Assembly (NCBI RefSeq): GCF_001881495.1
Contig: NZ_LUKY01000033.1
Span: 434,001 to 498,000, forward strand
DNA: 64,000 nucleotides
Reading direction: 5' to 3'
DNA from: Candidatus Rickettsiella isopodorum
Lineage (GTDB): Bacteria; Pseudomonadota; Gammaproteobacteria; Diplorickettsiales; Diplorickettsiaceae
How positions within the stretch are numbered: the stretch's first letter is position 1; each line of letters opens with the position of its first letter. The translations under genes and the position numbers were made by a program. Shown here piece after piece: positions 45,413 to 54,284 of the stretch. Below the pieces are notes generated by a model that ran no database searches, was not told where the DNA came from, and saw only the letters and a program-made list of their open reading frames with translations.

Positions 45413-46383
45413 GCATGCAATTCAGTATCGAATAATACCGCTTCTAAACCCAATTTTTTTAACAATGCATTATCCTGTTCAGGAGAAATGTTATCTGTCG
45501 TTAATAATTTTTCACCATAATGTATGGAATTAGCACCCGCAAAAAAACATAACGCTTGCGCTTCTTCACTCAAGCTGTCACGTCCAGCAGATAAGCGAAT
45601 CATACTCAACGGCAACATAATACGCGCGACTGCAACTACTCGAGTAAATTCAATAGAATCAACTGGTGGTTTGTTTGCTAATGGTGTTCCTGGAATAGGA
45701 ATTAATTTATTCAATGTCACACTTCTAGGATGTTCAGACAGATTAGCAAGTTGTTGTAATAATCCAGCTCGATCTCCTTGCGTCTCTCCCATACCAATAA
45801 TACCCCCACAACAAACTTTTATACCTGCCGCTCGAACACAGGCTAAAGTTTCCAAACGCTCTTGATAAGTTCGGGTTGAAATAATAGTTTCATAATATTC
45901 TGGTGATGTATCTAAATTATGGTTGTAATAATCTAAACCCACCTCAGATAACTGCATGGCTTGTGCTTGGGTGAGCATACCTAAAGTGGCACATGCCTCC
46001 AAATCTAATGCTTTAATTGCTGATATCATTTCTAAGATATTGATAAACTCTTTCTTGGGCGGACTACGCCACGCAGCTGCAATACAAAATCGACCTGCAC
46101 CTTTTTCTTTTGCTTTCTTTGCCGCTTTTTTTACTTCTTCTATGGTCATTAAAGGCTCTTTTTTCAACCCTGTATTGTAATGGCCACTTTGCGGGCAATA
46201 CGAACAATCCTCAGGACATAAGCCTGTCTTAACATTAAGTAGACTACTAATCTGGACTGCATTGGTTTGAAAAGATTGGCGATGTATCGTATGAGCGTGA
46301 TAAATTAAATTATTAAAAGGATACTGGAAAAGAACATGAATTTGTTCAAGTGTCCAATCGTGACGGATTTCAGGACTCGACAT
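45403..46383 (-). CDS. bioB: Biotin synthase
   Basis: The 326-residue protein is a radical-SAM enzyme with the cluster motif CPEDCSYCPQS, CxxxCxxC, near residue 57, and the [2Fe-2S] ligands further on, such as LEACATLGMLT and VCCGGIIGMGE. It inserts sulfur into dethiobiotin as the last step of biotin synthesis. The ATG at 46383 heads the bioB-F-C-D series; the ubiA-type gene lies 60 bp upstream on the same strand and may share its promoter. Confidence 0.97.
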   Translation of the reverse strand: MSSPEIRHDWTLEQIHVLFQYPFNNLIYHAHTIHRQSFQTNAVQISSLLNVKTGLCPEDCSYCPQSGHYNTGLKKEPLMTIEEVKKAAKKAKEKGAGRFCIAAAWRSPPKKEFINILEMISAIKALDLEACATLGMLTQAQAMQLSEVGLDYYNHNLDTSPEYYETIISTRTYQERLETLACVRAAGIKVCCGGIIGMGETQGDRAGLLQQLANLSEHPRSVTLNKLIPIPGTPLANKPPVDSIEFTRVVAVARIMLPLSMIRLSAGRDSLSEEAQALCFFAGANSIHYGEKLLTTDNISPEQDNALLKKLGLEAVLFDTELHACH

Positions 46384-46443
46384 AGTAGTTTCTTATATCA
46401 CAAAATTGCCAACATAAAATGAATAACCCACATTGTCAACTTC

Positions 46444-47370
46444 TTACGAGATCCCATTCAAGGAAAAAGTGATCCAAGTAGCTAATACAGTAATTAACAC
46501 TATTAACATTAAAAAAATCCAACTGAAACTATTTTTTACTGTAAACACCACCGGATCATCATGTATTTTTCCTTCTTGGGCTAACTGCCACATATGATTG
46601 AGCCAAATGAACAGGCAGGGACAAATAAACCATAATAACAAAGGACTACTATAAAAAAATTGTGCTTTTGCAGAATAAATATAGAAAATAAAAATCAAAA
46701 CCGAAAAATACCCACTAATATGTCCTAGTATGGCTAGATTAGTTTTATCTTTTATTTCATAGGCACGCCCTAATATTGAACGCTTATTTTTGGTTTGCAT
46801 GAGCGTAAGCTCGGCATAACGTTTAAGTAAAGCCAAACTAAAAAATAGAAATAACGCGAAAAAAATTAACCAAAATGAAAATCCATTTTGAATCAAAGTC
46901 ATTCCTGCAAATACTCGCATCGAATATAAAATCGCTAGTAAAATAACATCTAACCATTTTATTTTTTTTAAAAAAAATGAATATATTAAAGTCAAACAAT
47001 AATAACTTATAGCAATTATTAAGAATTTATGTGGTAAAAATATTGAAAGACTTAGCGCAATTAGTGTTAATAATGGCGCAAAAATATATCCGGTTTTAAG
47101 AGATAATTCTCCTGAAGCAAAAGATCTTTTTTGTTTTTTAATATGTTGTTTATCATTTTCCAAATCAACCAAGTCATTGATTAAATAGGCACTTGAAGCT
47201 AATAAACAAAAAATAAAAAAACCTAAAAAACTATTTTTTATGGCGATGGGATTAAAATATTGGTGGCCGACAAAAAGAGGAATAAATAATAAAATATTTT
47301 TTATGGCATGATAAGGTCGTATCGCTTTGAAACAGGCTCTTATTTTTATTTTATTTTTTTTGTTTAACAC
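46444..47370 (-). CDS. UbiA-family prenyltransferase, DPPR-synthase-like
   Basis: The 308-residue protein has eight or nine membrane helices and the UbiA aspartate motif 'YLINDLVDLENDKQH', plus the opening AIRPYHAIKNILLFIPLFVG. This opening is shared with decaprenyl-phosphate phosphoribosyltransferase-like members, which attach a phosphoribosyl or aromatic head to polyprenyl phosphate rather than making ubiquinone. The second aspartate-rich motif is weak. It is an integral inner-membrane enzyme of uncertain substrate. The start is GTG at 47370. It stands between bioA and bioB and splits the biotin locus; no link to biotin is known. Confidence 0.8.
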   Translation of the reverse strand: MLNKKNKIKIRACFKAIRPYHAIKNILLFIPLFVGHQYFNPIAIKNSFLGFFIFCLLASSAYLINDLVDLENDKQHIKKQKRSFASGELSLKTGYIFAPLLTLIALSLSIFLPHKFLIIAISYYCLTLIYSFFLKKIKWLDVILLAILYSMRVFAGMTLIQNGFSFWLIFFALFLFFSLALLKRYAELTLMQTKNKRSILGRAYEIKDKTNLAILGHISGYFSVLIFIFYIYSAKAQFFYSSPLLLWFICPCLFIWLNHMWQLAQEGKIHDDPVVFTVKNSFSWIFLMLIVLITVLATWITFSLNGIS

Positions 47371-47482
47371 AATCTTTTACTCGAAACGTTTTTATTTTTC
47401 AGATTGAGCCACATTTCTGGCAATGAATACTCGCATTTTCAGTCCTTTTTATGTTTAACTTGCTTCTTTTTTACCCTATTTT

Positions 47483-48802
47483 ATGGATCTTATCAATCGC
47501 GACCGGCAACATATTTGGCATCCTTGCTCACAAATGAAGGATTATGAATCCTTTCCCCCTTTAATAATCAGCAAAGCTTACGGTTCTTATATAGAGCTGA
47601 CAGATGGCAGGAGAATAATAGATGCCATTTCGAGCTGGTGGTGTAAATCATTAGGTCATAACCATCCGCGCTTAAAAACTGCACTCAAAGCGCAATTAGA
47701 GTACTTTGAGCATGTGATATTTGCCAATACCACCTATGAAATTATCATTCAACTTTCTGAAAAATTAGGCCGGCTTTGTATGGGTTTAGACAAGGTCTTT
47801 TATGCCAGTGAAGGTTCTTCAGCGGTTGAAATTGCCTTAAAAATGAGTTTACACGCTCAGCAATTACTCGGTCAAAATCAGCGTATTCAATTTACCTCAC
47901 TGCAAAATGGCTATCATGGCGAGACCTTTATGGCCTTAGGCCTAAGTGATTTAGGTCTTTACCGCCAAGCCTATGAAGCCCATTTAATAAAACCTAACTT
48001 TATTCAAAATATTCCTTATGTTCATTCTAGCTCTGATCCCCTATGGAAGGATTGCTCAACTATTTGGCCAAACATCGAAAAACAGCTTGAAAAACAAGCA
48101 GCCAATTTAGCAGCCATTATTGTTGAACCGATAGTACAAGGGGCAGGAGGTATGAAAATCTATAGTCAAGATTTTCTCCACCGCTTGAGGAAATGGACCC
48201 AAATTCATGGCATTTATTTGATTGCCGACGAAATTATGACTGGACTAGGGAGAACCGGTCGAGCATTAGCCTGCGAACATGCACAAATAAAACCTGACTT
48301 TATCTGTTTAAGTAAAGGCTTAACTTCTGGTTGGTTACCCATGAGTGCAGTTTTAACACACACTGAAATTTATAATTTATTTTATGATGATTACTCCACT
48401 GGAAAAAGTTTTTTACATTCGCATACTTTTAGCGGTAATGCGTTAGCCGCCGCCGTAGCATTAGAATGTTTAAATATTCTAGAAGATGAAGAAATATTTA
48501 AACACGTAAGAGAAAAAGAAATTATTTTAAAAAAATTGATGCAGGAAGTTCATGATGAAACAGAAAGCTTAACCAATATTAGAGGTATCGGAGCAGTCAT
48601 CGCTGCAGATTTATCTTTAAAAGAAAATAAAAAAAATCAACGCATAGGTTATCAAATTTTTCAGGAGGCTTTACAATTAGGCGCTTGGTTACGCCCTTTG
48701 GGAAATACAATTTACTGGCTACCTCCCTTAAATATATCTTTATCCACACTTGAAGAGTTACGTGATATTACCAAAACTTCAATAAAACGGATATTAAAAT
48801 AA
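47483..48802 (+). CDS. bioA: Adenosylmethionine-8-amino-7-oxononanoate aminotransferase
   Basis: The 439-residue class III aminotransferase shows DRQHIWHPCSQMKDYE at the N-terminus, SSWWCKSLGHNHP, LIADEIMTGLGRTG and the PLP Lys in CLSKGLTSGWLPMSAVL. The HPxSQM and SWW motifs mark it as BioA, which uses SAM as amino donor to make 7,8-diaminopelargonate. It is divergent from the ubiA-type gene, 112 bp away, and faces the VUT transporter gene. With bioB, F, C and D it completes the late biotin pathway. Confidence 0.97.
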   Translation: MDLINRDRQHIWHPCSQMKDYESFPPLIISKAYGSYIELTDGRRIIDAISSWWCKSLGHNHPRLKTALKAQLEYFEHVIFANTTYEIIIQLSEKLGRLCMGLDKVFYASEGSSAVEIALKMSLHAQQLLGQNQRIQFTSLQNGYHGETFMALGLSDLGLYRQAYEAHLIKPNFIQNIPYVHSSSDPLWKDCSTIWPNIEKQLEKQAANLAAIIVEPIVQGAGGMKIYSQDFLHRLRKWTQIHGIYLIADEIMTGLGRTGRALACEHAQIKPDFICLSKGLTSGWLPMSAVLTHTEIYNLFYDDYSTGKSFLHSHTFSGNALAAAVALECLNILEDEEIFKHVREKEIILKKLMQEVHDETESLTNIRGIGAVIAADLSLKENKKNQRIGYQIFQEALQLGAWLRPLGNTIYWLPPLNISLSTLEELRDITKTSIKRILK

Positions 48803-48848
48803 TACGAGCTCAGAGCCTACCTAGCTTAAAGATACGAATTGGAAAAAT

Positions 48849-49385
48849 TTAAACATTAGTTTGATTTACAGTCAATATATCTAAACGACTTGCCATTGTG
48901 CGTTTTTCTCGACTACGCCAACCATACCAAACAATCAGTACACCTAGGATTTTAGTAAGTGATAAAATCAACACTGCGAGCCAATTTAATTGATGAATAA
49001 TCCATAAAAAAACACTACTATCTATCGGCGCACTCATACTTGCAGACCAAAGTATACGCTGAGATAAGGGACGTTTGGTAAAAGTATAAACTGACCAATC
49101 AACAAACTCAGCAATTAAAAACGCACTCATACTTGCAATAGCTAGATCTTTACCCGCTAAAGCGTAGCTAATTAAACTACCGATGAGCATCGCAAAAATA
49201 ACTTTATGTTCTAATTCACGTTGAGCCAAATCACGTAAGGCATAAACGATCCCCACAGTCCAATCCATGGGGGAAATTTCAGTACTAAATACTTGCACTA
49301 AAGGAATATAAGCAAATAACGTATTAAGTAAAACGATTAAAATAATATAAGTGATACTATATTTATAATTACATAACCTTTTCAT
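48849..49385 (-). CDS. VUT-family (vitamin/queuosine precursor type) membrane protein
   Basis: The 178-residue protein has five or six hydrophobic segments and the VUT features 'ALRDLAQRELEHKVIFAMLI', FLIAEFVDWSVYTFTKRPL and SMSAPIDSSVFL. Members of this group are thought to import small ring compounds such as preQ0 or vitamins. It is shorter than the YhhQ-type protein at 7004 and belongs to another branch. It lies 31 bases downstream of rpoS on the same strand; whether it depends on the rpoS transcript is open. Confidence 0.82.
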   Translation of the reverse strand: MKRLCNYKYSITYIILIVLLNTLFAYIPLVQVFSTEISPMDWTVGIVYALRDLAQRELEHKVIFAMLIGSLISYALAGKDLAIASMSAFLIAEFVDWSVYTFTKRPLSQRILWSASMSAPIDSSVFLWIIHQLNWLAVLILSLTKILGVLIVWYGWRSREKRTMASRLDILTVNQTNV

Positions 49386-49416
49386 ATTTTTAATATTTTA
49401 TTCTTATTTAAAAAGA

Positions 49417-50409
49417 TTAATCATATAATAAATTAGAAAAAAATCCTTGTTTTTCCATTATTTTCCGTAAGGTTTTCAACCCTTCAACTTGAATTTGGCG
49501 AACCCGCTCTCGAGTTAGACCAATCACTTCTCCTACCTCTTCTAATGTCATACGATCACAGCCTAATAAGCCATAGCGTCGGGCAATAACCTCACGTTGA
49601 TTAGTTGACAATTGTTTAAGCCAACCTTCTAAACGTTTACGTAAATTTTCACCTTCTAAAATATGCTCAGGATCGTTTTCACGATTATCGGATAAGGTTT
49701 CAAGTAAAGGTTTGTCAGCCTCACTGCTAGCTGGCGCATCGACAGAAGTAATATGCTCATTTAATCCGAGCATTCGTTCAACTTCTTCAAAAGGTCTATC
49801 CAACCATTTAGCAATTTCATCTGAAGTGGGTTTATGATCTAATTTTTGCGTCAATTCTCTTGCTGCTTGTAAATAAACATTAAGCTCTTTAACCACATGG
49901 ATTGGCAAGCGAACTGTTCGAGCTTGATTCATAATAGCTCGCTCAATGGCTTGACGCACCCACCATGTCGCATAGGTCGAAAAACGAAATCCTCTTTCAG
50001 GATCAAATTTTTCTACTGCATGCATTAAACCTAAATTACCTTCTTCTATTAAGTCCAAAAACTGTAATCCACGATTATTATAGTGCCTGGCTATCTTAAC
50101 GACTAAACGCAAATTACTTTCTATCATTCGTTTACGAGCATCTTGATCGCCTTTTGCAATAAGACGTGCATAATAAACTTCTTCTTCGGCTGTTAATAAA
50201 GGAGAAAAGCCTATTTCATTTAAATATAATTGCGTTGCGCCAAGTGTCTCATCACGTCTCGCATACTTATGTGGCGTTGTTTCCGTCTCACTCACTTCAC
50301 GGGTTACTAAAAATTTCTCTGGTTTATTTTCGAATACTTGTTCAGACGATGTTGGATTTTTCTGTTTTCTACCCCTCCTCTTTTTAAATGCACTTCCCTT
50401 GTTACCCAT
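49417..50409 (-). CDS. rpoS: RNA polymerase sigma factor RpoS
   Basis: The 330-residue protein is a group 2 sigma70 factor. Region 1.2 is seen at [20 protein letters not shown], region 2 at [16 protein letters not shown], '[19 protein letters not shown]' and region 4 at [18 protein letters not shown]. The short N-terminus lacks the long region 1.1 of RpoD, and [24 protein letters not shown] is typical of RpoS. In Legionella and Coxiella RpoS controls the switch to transmissible or small-cell forms. GGAGAG precedes the ATG. The upstream neighbours are yqaA and surE, but the usual nlpD is missing. Confidence 0.96.
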   Translation of the reverse strand: MGNKGSAFKKRRGRKQKNPTSSEQVFENKPEKFLVTREVSETETTPHKYARRDETLGATQLYLNEIGFSPLLTAEEEVYYARLIAKGDQDARKRMIESNLRLVVKIARHYNNRGLQFLDLIEEGNLGLMHAVEKFDPERGFRFSTYATWWVRQAIERAIMNQARTVRLPIHVVKELNVYLQAARELTQKLDHKPTSDEIAKWLDRPFEEVERMLGLNEHITSVDAPASSEADKPLLETLSDNRENDPEHILEGENLRKRLEGWLKQLSTNQREVIARRYGLLGCDRMTLEEVGEVIGLTRERVRQIQVEGLKTLRKIMEKQGFFSNLLYD

Positions 50410-50649
50410 ATTAACTCTCCCTGGATTAATTAACCTAGATAATTAAGATAGTAATTAAATAACTATTTTTTTATTAACGTTTATTAATTAAGAACATACT
50501 TAGATCAGAATAAATTTGATTTGTTTATTATCGAATATCTCACTACAAACGCTCAACACAATCTAATGTTTCTAGCGCCCAAATACTCATATTGTAATTA
50601 TATTTACTGAAATCTAGTCAAATAGGAAACCTATACTAAATATTCTCTC

Positions 50650-51234
50650 TTAACCCCAGATTTTAAGAGAAGCAAAAATGACAACTGCTAGTAATAAAAA
50701 AAACCAAGACAATCGATCGATGTAGTGCCGTAATAACCTATCAACATGAACACCACCCCAACGCATTAAAAAAGCGACTATAAAAAACCTTCCACCGCGA
50801 CCCACCAATGATCCCAAGATAAAGGGTAATAGCGCAACATGCAAGGCCCCAGCTGCTATAGTAAATAACTTATAAGGAATAGGAGTAAATCCTGCCAAAA
50901 AAAGTATCCAAAAATTCCATTGATTAAACTCTTGTTCAATTTGTCGATAAACCTGTTCATATCCAAAGTGGATGATATAGGGATGCACCCAATCAAACGC
51001 TACATTCCCTATCCAGTAGCCAAATAATCCGCCTAAAACAGAAGCCACAGTTGTCAAAAATGCATAACGCCATGCACACTCGGGCTTAGCTAAGGACATA
51101 GGCGCTAACATAACATCGGGCGGGATAGGAAAAAAAGAAGACTCGGCAAAGCTTAAAACAAATAAATAATAAGGAGCATGTCCATGTTTAGCCAACGCAA
51201 GCATTTTGTCATAAAGTTTTGAAAAATACTTCAT
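50650..51234 (-). CDS. yqaA: YqaA-type DedA-family membrane protein
   Basis: The 194-residue protein has four or five hydrophobic segments and the SNARE-associated/DedA domain with FFPIPPDVMLAPM near residue 37, GYWIGN and 'LFLAGFTPIPYKLFTIAAGA'. YqaA is a small DedA relative; DedA proteins help flip or move polyprenyl and phospholipid carriers in the inner membrane. The gene sits between surE and rpoS as in many gammaproteobacteria, where it is usually preceded by pcm, which is absent here. Confidence 0.9.
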   Translation of the reverse strand: MKYFSKLYDKMLALAKHGHAPYYLFVLSFAESSFFPIPPDVMLAPMSLAKPECAWRYAFLTTVASVLGGLFGYWIGNVAFDWVHPYIIHFGYEQVYRQIEQEFNQWNFWILFLAGFTPIPYKLFTIAAGALHVALLPFILGSLVGRGGRFFIVAFLMRWGGVHVDRLLRHYIDRLSWFFLLLAVVIFASLKIWG

Positions 51235-51296
51235 TGCTTTATACCGTTAGATAAAAAATAGAGTCCATTTTTTAAATTTTTTTATCAAAAAATAAT

Positions 51297-52061
51297 TTAT
51301 AGTTTAGGATCCATATTGACAATCCAATCTTCAATTTGGTCTTTTGCAGTATGATGTGTTAAATCGAGTTGTAAAGGGGTAATACTGACCTGTTGTTGAC
51401 TCAGCGCATAAAAATCTGTGCCTTTTCCAGCATCATTCTCCTTGCCAGAACTACCTATCCAGTAAATAGTATGCCCTCTTGGATCTTTACTAGGCATCAT
51501 TCTATCGGCATTATGGCGTGTCCCTAAGCGTGTCACTTCATAGCCTTTTAAATCATCAAATGCAACATCAGGAATATTTACGTTTAAAATAGTTTTTGCT
51601 GGAATTGGCTTTTCATATAAAAGAGTTACTAACCTTTTCGCAACTTCTGCTGCTGTGGAGTAATACATCGGCTCATTTCCTGCTATTGAAAAAGCAATTG
51701 CTGGTATCCCTAGGAAGCGTCCTTCCATCGCGGCTGCCACAGTTCCCGAATAGAAAACATCTTCACCTAAATTAGAGCCTGCATTAATACCTGATACAAC
51801 CATATCGGGCAGCTTATCTTCACCTAGTAGACCGGTTAAGGCGAGATGCACACAATCTGTTGGTGTTCCTTGGACACTAATAACTCCATCATCAAAATAT
51901 CTTAGTCTTAAAGGGTGCTGCAAAGTAAGCGAATTACTGGCACCACTGCGATCCCTATCTGGAGCGACTATGGTAACTTCTGCGATTTGGGCTAAAGCTT
52001 TAGCTAAAATCGCTAGGCCTGGCGCATGTACACCATCATCATTGCTGATTAAAATCTTCAT
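51297..52061 (-). CDS. surE: 5'/3'-nucleotidase SurE
   Basis: The 254-residue protein shows [12 protein letters not shown] with the metal-binding Asp pair, [27 protein letters not shown] and [26 protein letters not shown], all SurE signatures. It is a metal-dependent phosphatase for nucleoside monophosphates and polyphosphate, linked to stationary-phase survival. It lies downstream of the IcmD-like gene with a two-base gap and upstream of yqaA and rpoS, the conserved stationary-phase cluster. Confidence 0.96.
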   Translation of the reverse strand: MKILISNDDGVHAPGLAILAKALAQIAEVTIVAPDRDRSGASNSLTLQHPLRLRYFDDGVISVQGTPTDCVHLALTGLLGEDKLPDMVVSGINAGSNLGEDVFYSGTVAAAMEGRFLGIPAIAFSIAGNEPMYYSTAAEVAKRLVTLLYEKPIPAKTILNVNIPDVAFDDLKGYEVTRLGTRHNADRMMPSKDPRGHTIYWIGSSGKENDAGKGTDFYALSQQQVSITPLQLDLTHHTAKDQIEDWIVNMDPKL

Positions 52062-52063
52062 TT

Positions 52064-52384
52064 TTAAGATACTCTAGAAACTAAAAGCGCACTTTCAGAA
52101 AATTTAGTAAGTAGTGGTAATACGATTAAAAGCACTCCAAAAACCAACAAAGTTATAGGTCGACTCAAAGGAACCTGGGAGGGGTTATTTCGATAATTTT
52201 TATATTGTATAAGGGAACCGAACAGTAAAGCTATCCCAATAGCCAAACTCATATTATAAAGCGCACTGGTTAATAGAGACATAGGCAATAATAATTTATC
52301 TGATAAATCGCCTAACGAACCTGGAATTAAGGCGAAAGCATTGATTGAGGATAAAAGTAGAATAGCTAAAATAATTTTTTTCAT
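52064..52384 (-). CDS. IcmD/DotP-like type IVB secretion family protein, orphan
   Basis: The 106-residue protein has a signal-like N-terminal helix (residues 1-19, ending SINAFA), a central hydrophobic segment, the motif [20 protein letters not shown] and a C-terminal hydrophobic segment. The pattern 'hydrophobic - K-x-Y/H-x-x-NP-x-Q-V/I-P-x-x-x-PI - hydrophobic' is how I recall IcmD/DotP, IcmC/DotE and related TraQ-type subunits of the Dot/Icm (I-type) secretion apparatus. No other dot or icm gene is in this window. It is two bases upstream of surE. It may be the real IcmD displaced from its cluster, or a paralogue. Confidence 0.65.
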   Translation of the reverse strand: MKKIILAILLLSSINAFALIPGSLGDLSDKLLLPMSLLTSALYNMSLAIGIALLFGSLIQYKNYRNNPSQVPLSRPITLLVFGVLLIVLPLLTKFSESALLVSRVS

Positions 52385-52496
52385 TGCTAAATTTTTTTAA
52401 TCGATCAGAATATAATGTCAGTAGATGAAGATACGAACTTTTTGAATTCATTGCAAGGGATATATATCCATAGCTAAATTCTAGAAAAGCAACTAG

Positions 52497-52529
52497 AAAA
52501 ACCTGTATTCATCCCATCTCAGGCTTTTT
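52497..52529 (-). terminator. Terminator of the pseudopilin gene
   Basis: AAAAACCTG (52497-52505) and CAGG plus a T run (52520-52529) form a stem with a one-base bulge; on the minus strand it is followed by TTTTTCTAG. It lies about 60 bases past the gspH-like stop. Confidence 0.45.
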
Positions 52530-52590
52530 TTCTAAAAATCGTTGATCTAAAAAAACTAGCATTAAAAATCTAGAGAATAGGGCTTATTTT

Positions 52591-53181
52591 TCAGTTATTA
52601 CAATCCGCATTTTTACTGTTTTTTTTATCTATTCTCCCTCTTCCAGTTTGACTTATCTTAACGAACCAGATCATTTTTTCTGACAATGAATGAATGCAGA
52701 TGATAAAGCGGCCATTTTGACTACTAGAACCATCTGGATGCCACTGTAGGTAATTATCTGATCGAAATCCATGCCACTCTAAAGATTCCCCACGAGACAA
52801 AGCCGAATAAACACGTAATAATGTAGCATTTTCAAGCGATAAGGTTGAATTACTTACTAATACTATCCATCCATCGTTCCAACTCCCTGAACAGGCCTTC
52901 CCATCTTTACTCTTACATATTGTTACCGTGTGCTGACGTCTAATCGCCTCACTTCGAGCATAATCAAGAGTAGAACTGATACGTTCAGTTAAAATAAATA
53001 AACGAAGCTCAACAATTAAATGTTTAAAGACGGGGAATGCTAGTGTCAATAAAATACTACTTATTACAATGGTGAATAATAATTCGACTAAGCTAAAACC
53101 CAATTCGAATGAATTATTTTTATATGTTCTAATTATCCATTTTGTTCGATAACTTCTAGATCTAATTGTTTTTTTACGCAT
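52591..53181 (-). CDS. GspH/FimT-type minor pseudopilin
   Basis: The protein carries a prepilin cleavage and methylation site, GFSLVELLFTIVISS, giving a mature N-terminal Phe and Glu at position 5, followed by the hydrophobic N-terminal helix and a GspH/FimT domain (ERISSTLDYARSEAIRRQ, WNDGWIVLV). About 33 residues precede the cleavage site, a long leader. Such proteins prime type IV pili or type II secretion pseudopili. The ATG at 53181 with AGGA six bases upstream lies inside the uracil-DNA glycosylase gene, overlapping it by 49 bases. No other pilus genes are here, so it is an isolated fimT-like gene. Confidence 0.87.
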   Translation of the reverse strand: MRKKTIRSRSYRTKWIIRTYKNNSFELGFSLVELLFTIVISSILLTLAFPVFKHLIVELRLFILTERISSTLDYARSEAIRRQHTVTICKSKDGKACSGSWNDGWIVLVSNSTLSLENATLLRVYSALSRGESLEWHGFRSDNYLQWHPDGSSSQNGRFIICIHSLSEKMIWFVKISQTGRGRIDKKNSKNADCNN

Positions 53182-53861
53182 AACATATCCTGCCAAGCTT
53201 TACGCTTTTCACGCGGAGAACGTAGTAAATAGGCGGGATGATAAGTAACTAATAAAGGAATTTTGTTTACGCCAAAATGAAACAAATTTCCACGTAAACT
53301 CGCCATAGTCGCATCAGTTGATAATAGATAATGTGCAGCAATTCGACCCACCGCTAAAATCAACTTTGGATTAACTAAGCTAATTTGTCTCAATAAATAA
53401 GGAGTGCAGGCCTTAACTTCTAGCAAGGAAGGATCACGATTATTAGGTGGTCGTGATTTTAAAATATTGGCAATATAATAATCTTCGCGTTTAAAACCAA
53501 TCGCAGACAGCATATTTGTCAATAATTGTCCGCCTCGACCTACAAAAGGCTCCCCTTGTTTATCTTCATTCGCACCGGGCGCTTCGCCAATTATCAATAA
53601 ATCAGCATTCCTATTTCCCACACCAAATACGGGATTTGTACGTGTTTTATAAAGATCACACGCTTTGCAGTTGTTGACTGTCCATCTTAATTCTTGCCAA
53701 TTTAATGTCGAAATTTTTTGCTCACGAGTCATAATCAATTTTCTAGGCATATCCTCGTCCTTAACTATTTCTTTGGGCAGCTTATTAGTATCCTCACGCA
53801 AGATCCAAAGAGGAATATCCATTTTTTTTAAATAATTTAGACGTTTTACTTTATCTATCAT
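53133..53861 (-). CDS. Family 4 uracil-DNA glycosylase-like protein with an altered Fe-S ligand set
   Basis: The 242-residue protein has the family 4 UDG core: GEAPGANEDKQGEPFVGRGGQ (motif 1, split at 20 as GEAPGANEDKQGEPFVGRGG), and TYHPAYLLR with the catalytic His region. It should excise uracil from DNA. Family 4 enzymes have a [4Fe-4S] cluster held by four cysteines: C-x2-C near the start (here CKAC), one in the KCRPP motif, and one in the following helix (here VKACTPYL). The KCRPP position reads KSRPP, so one ligand is Ser. About 50 residues precede CKAC, longer than usual. Confidence 0.88.
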   Translation of the reverse strand: MIDKVKRLNYLKKMDIPLWILREDTNKLPKEIVKDEDMPRKLIMTREQKISTLNWQELRWTVNNCKACDLYKTRTNPVFGVGNRNADLLIIGEAPGANEDKQGEPFVGRGGQLLTNMLSAIGFKREDYYIANILKSRPPNNRDPSLLEVKACTPYLLRQISLVNPKLILAVGRIAAHYLLSTDATMASLRGNLFHFGVNKIPLLVTYHPAYLLRSPREKRKAWQDMLCVKKQLDLEVIEQNG

Positions 53862-53867
53862 CTTTCT

Positions 53868-54167
53868 TTAAGTTTTACATAAATAAATAATTAAATTTTT
53901 ATCCGGTAATTGTGCAAGACAATATTTTGTTCCTATTCTTTTTTCAGGCAAATAAAATTGGCTAGGTTTACAAATTCCTCTGATGTAACTCCATTCTTCA
54001 CAATAACTTTTATCACTAAATACACACACACCTGTTACACCTGATGATTCATTCAGCATTTCCAAGCGGCCTCCGTGATGAGAACAATAAACAGAGGCTG
54101 GGTTAGGAATCGAAAAAGCTGCGATACTTACTAATAAGAAGGGAAATACAATTAACCATTTTTTCAT
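53868..54167 (-). CDS. DUF333 small exported protein
   Basis: The 99-residue protein starts with a signal peptide (residues 1-18) and has the DUF333 'hemolysin-like' pattern: NPASVYCSHHGGRLEM, GVCVFSDKSYCEEWSYIRGIC, split at 20 as GVCVFSDKSYCEEWSYIRG. The cysteines are likely paired in the periplasm. Its function is not known. A further Cys pair (KYCLAQLPDKN and IIYLCKT) makes a longer C-terminus than in the basic DUF333 unit. I use the ATG at 54167 with AGGA six bases upstream. It lies six bases upstream of the UDG gene. Confidence 0.82.
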   Translation of the reverse strand: MKKWLIVFPFLLVSIAAFSIPNPASVYCSHHGGRLEMLNESSGVTGVCVFSDKSYCEEWSYIRGICKPSQFYLPEKRIGTKYCLAQLPDKNLIIYLCKT

Positions 54168-54284
54168 AACCAATCCTAATTCATGAAAGCAATCACTATT
54201 TTAACAGAAATTAAGCGACTAAATCTGATGTTTAACCTTTAATCTATTCAACAACCTACCTAGATCCAGTATACTTTCTAAACT

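Noticed and set aside
46199-46216. GAGGATTGT inside bioB, resembling the dispersed repeat
   Set aside because: It encodes the invariant radical-SAM cysteine motif; the rest of the repeat is absent.
48826-48848. AAGATACGAATTGG followed by AAAAATTTAAA just past the VUT gene, resembling a decayed sixth copy of the dispersed repeat
   Set aside because: The position fits the orientation rule but the match is too short to separate from chance.
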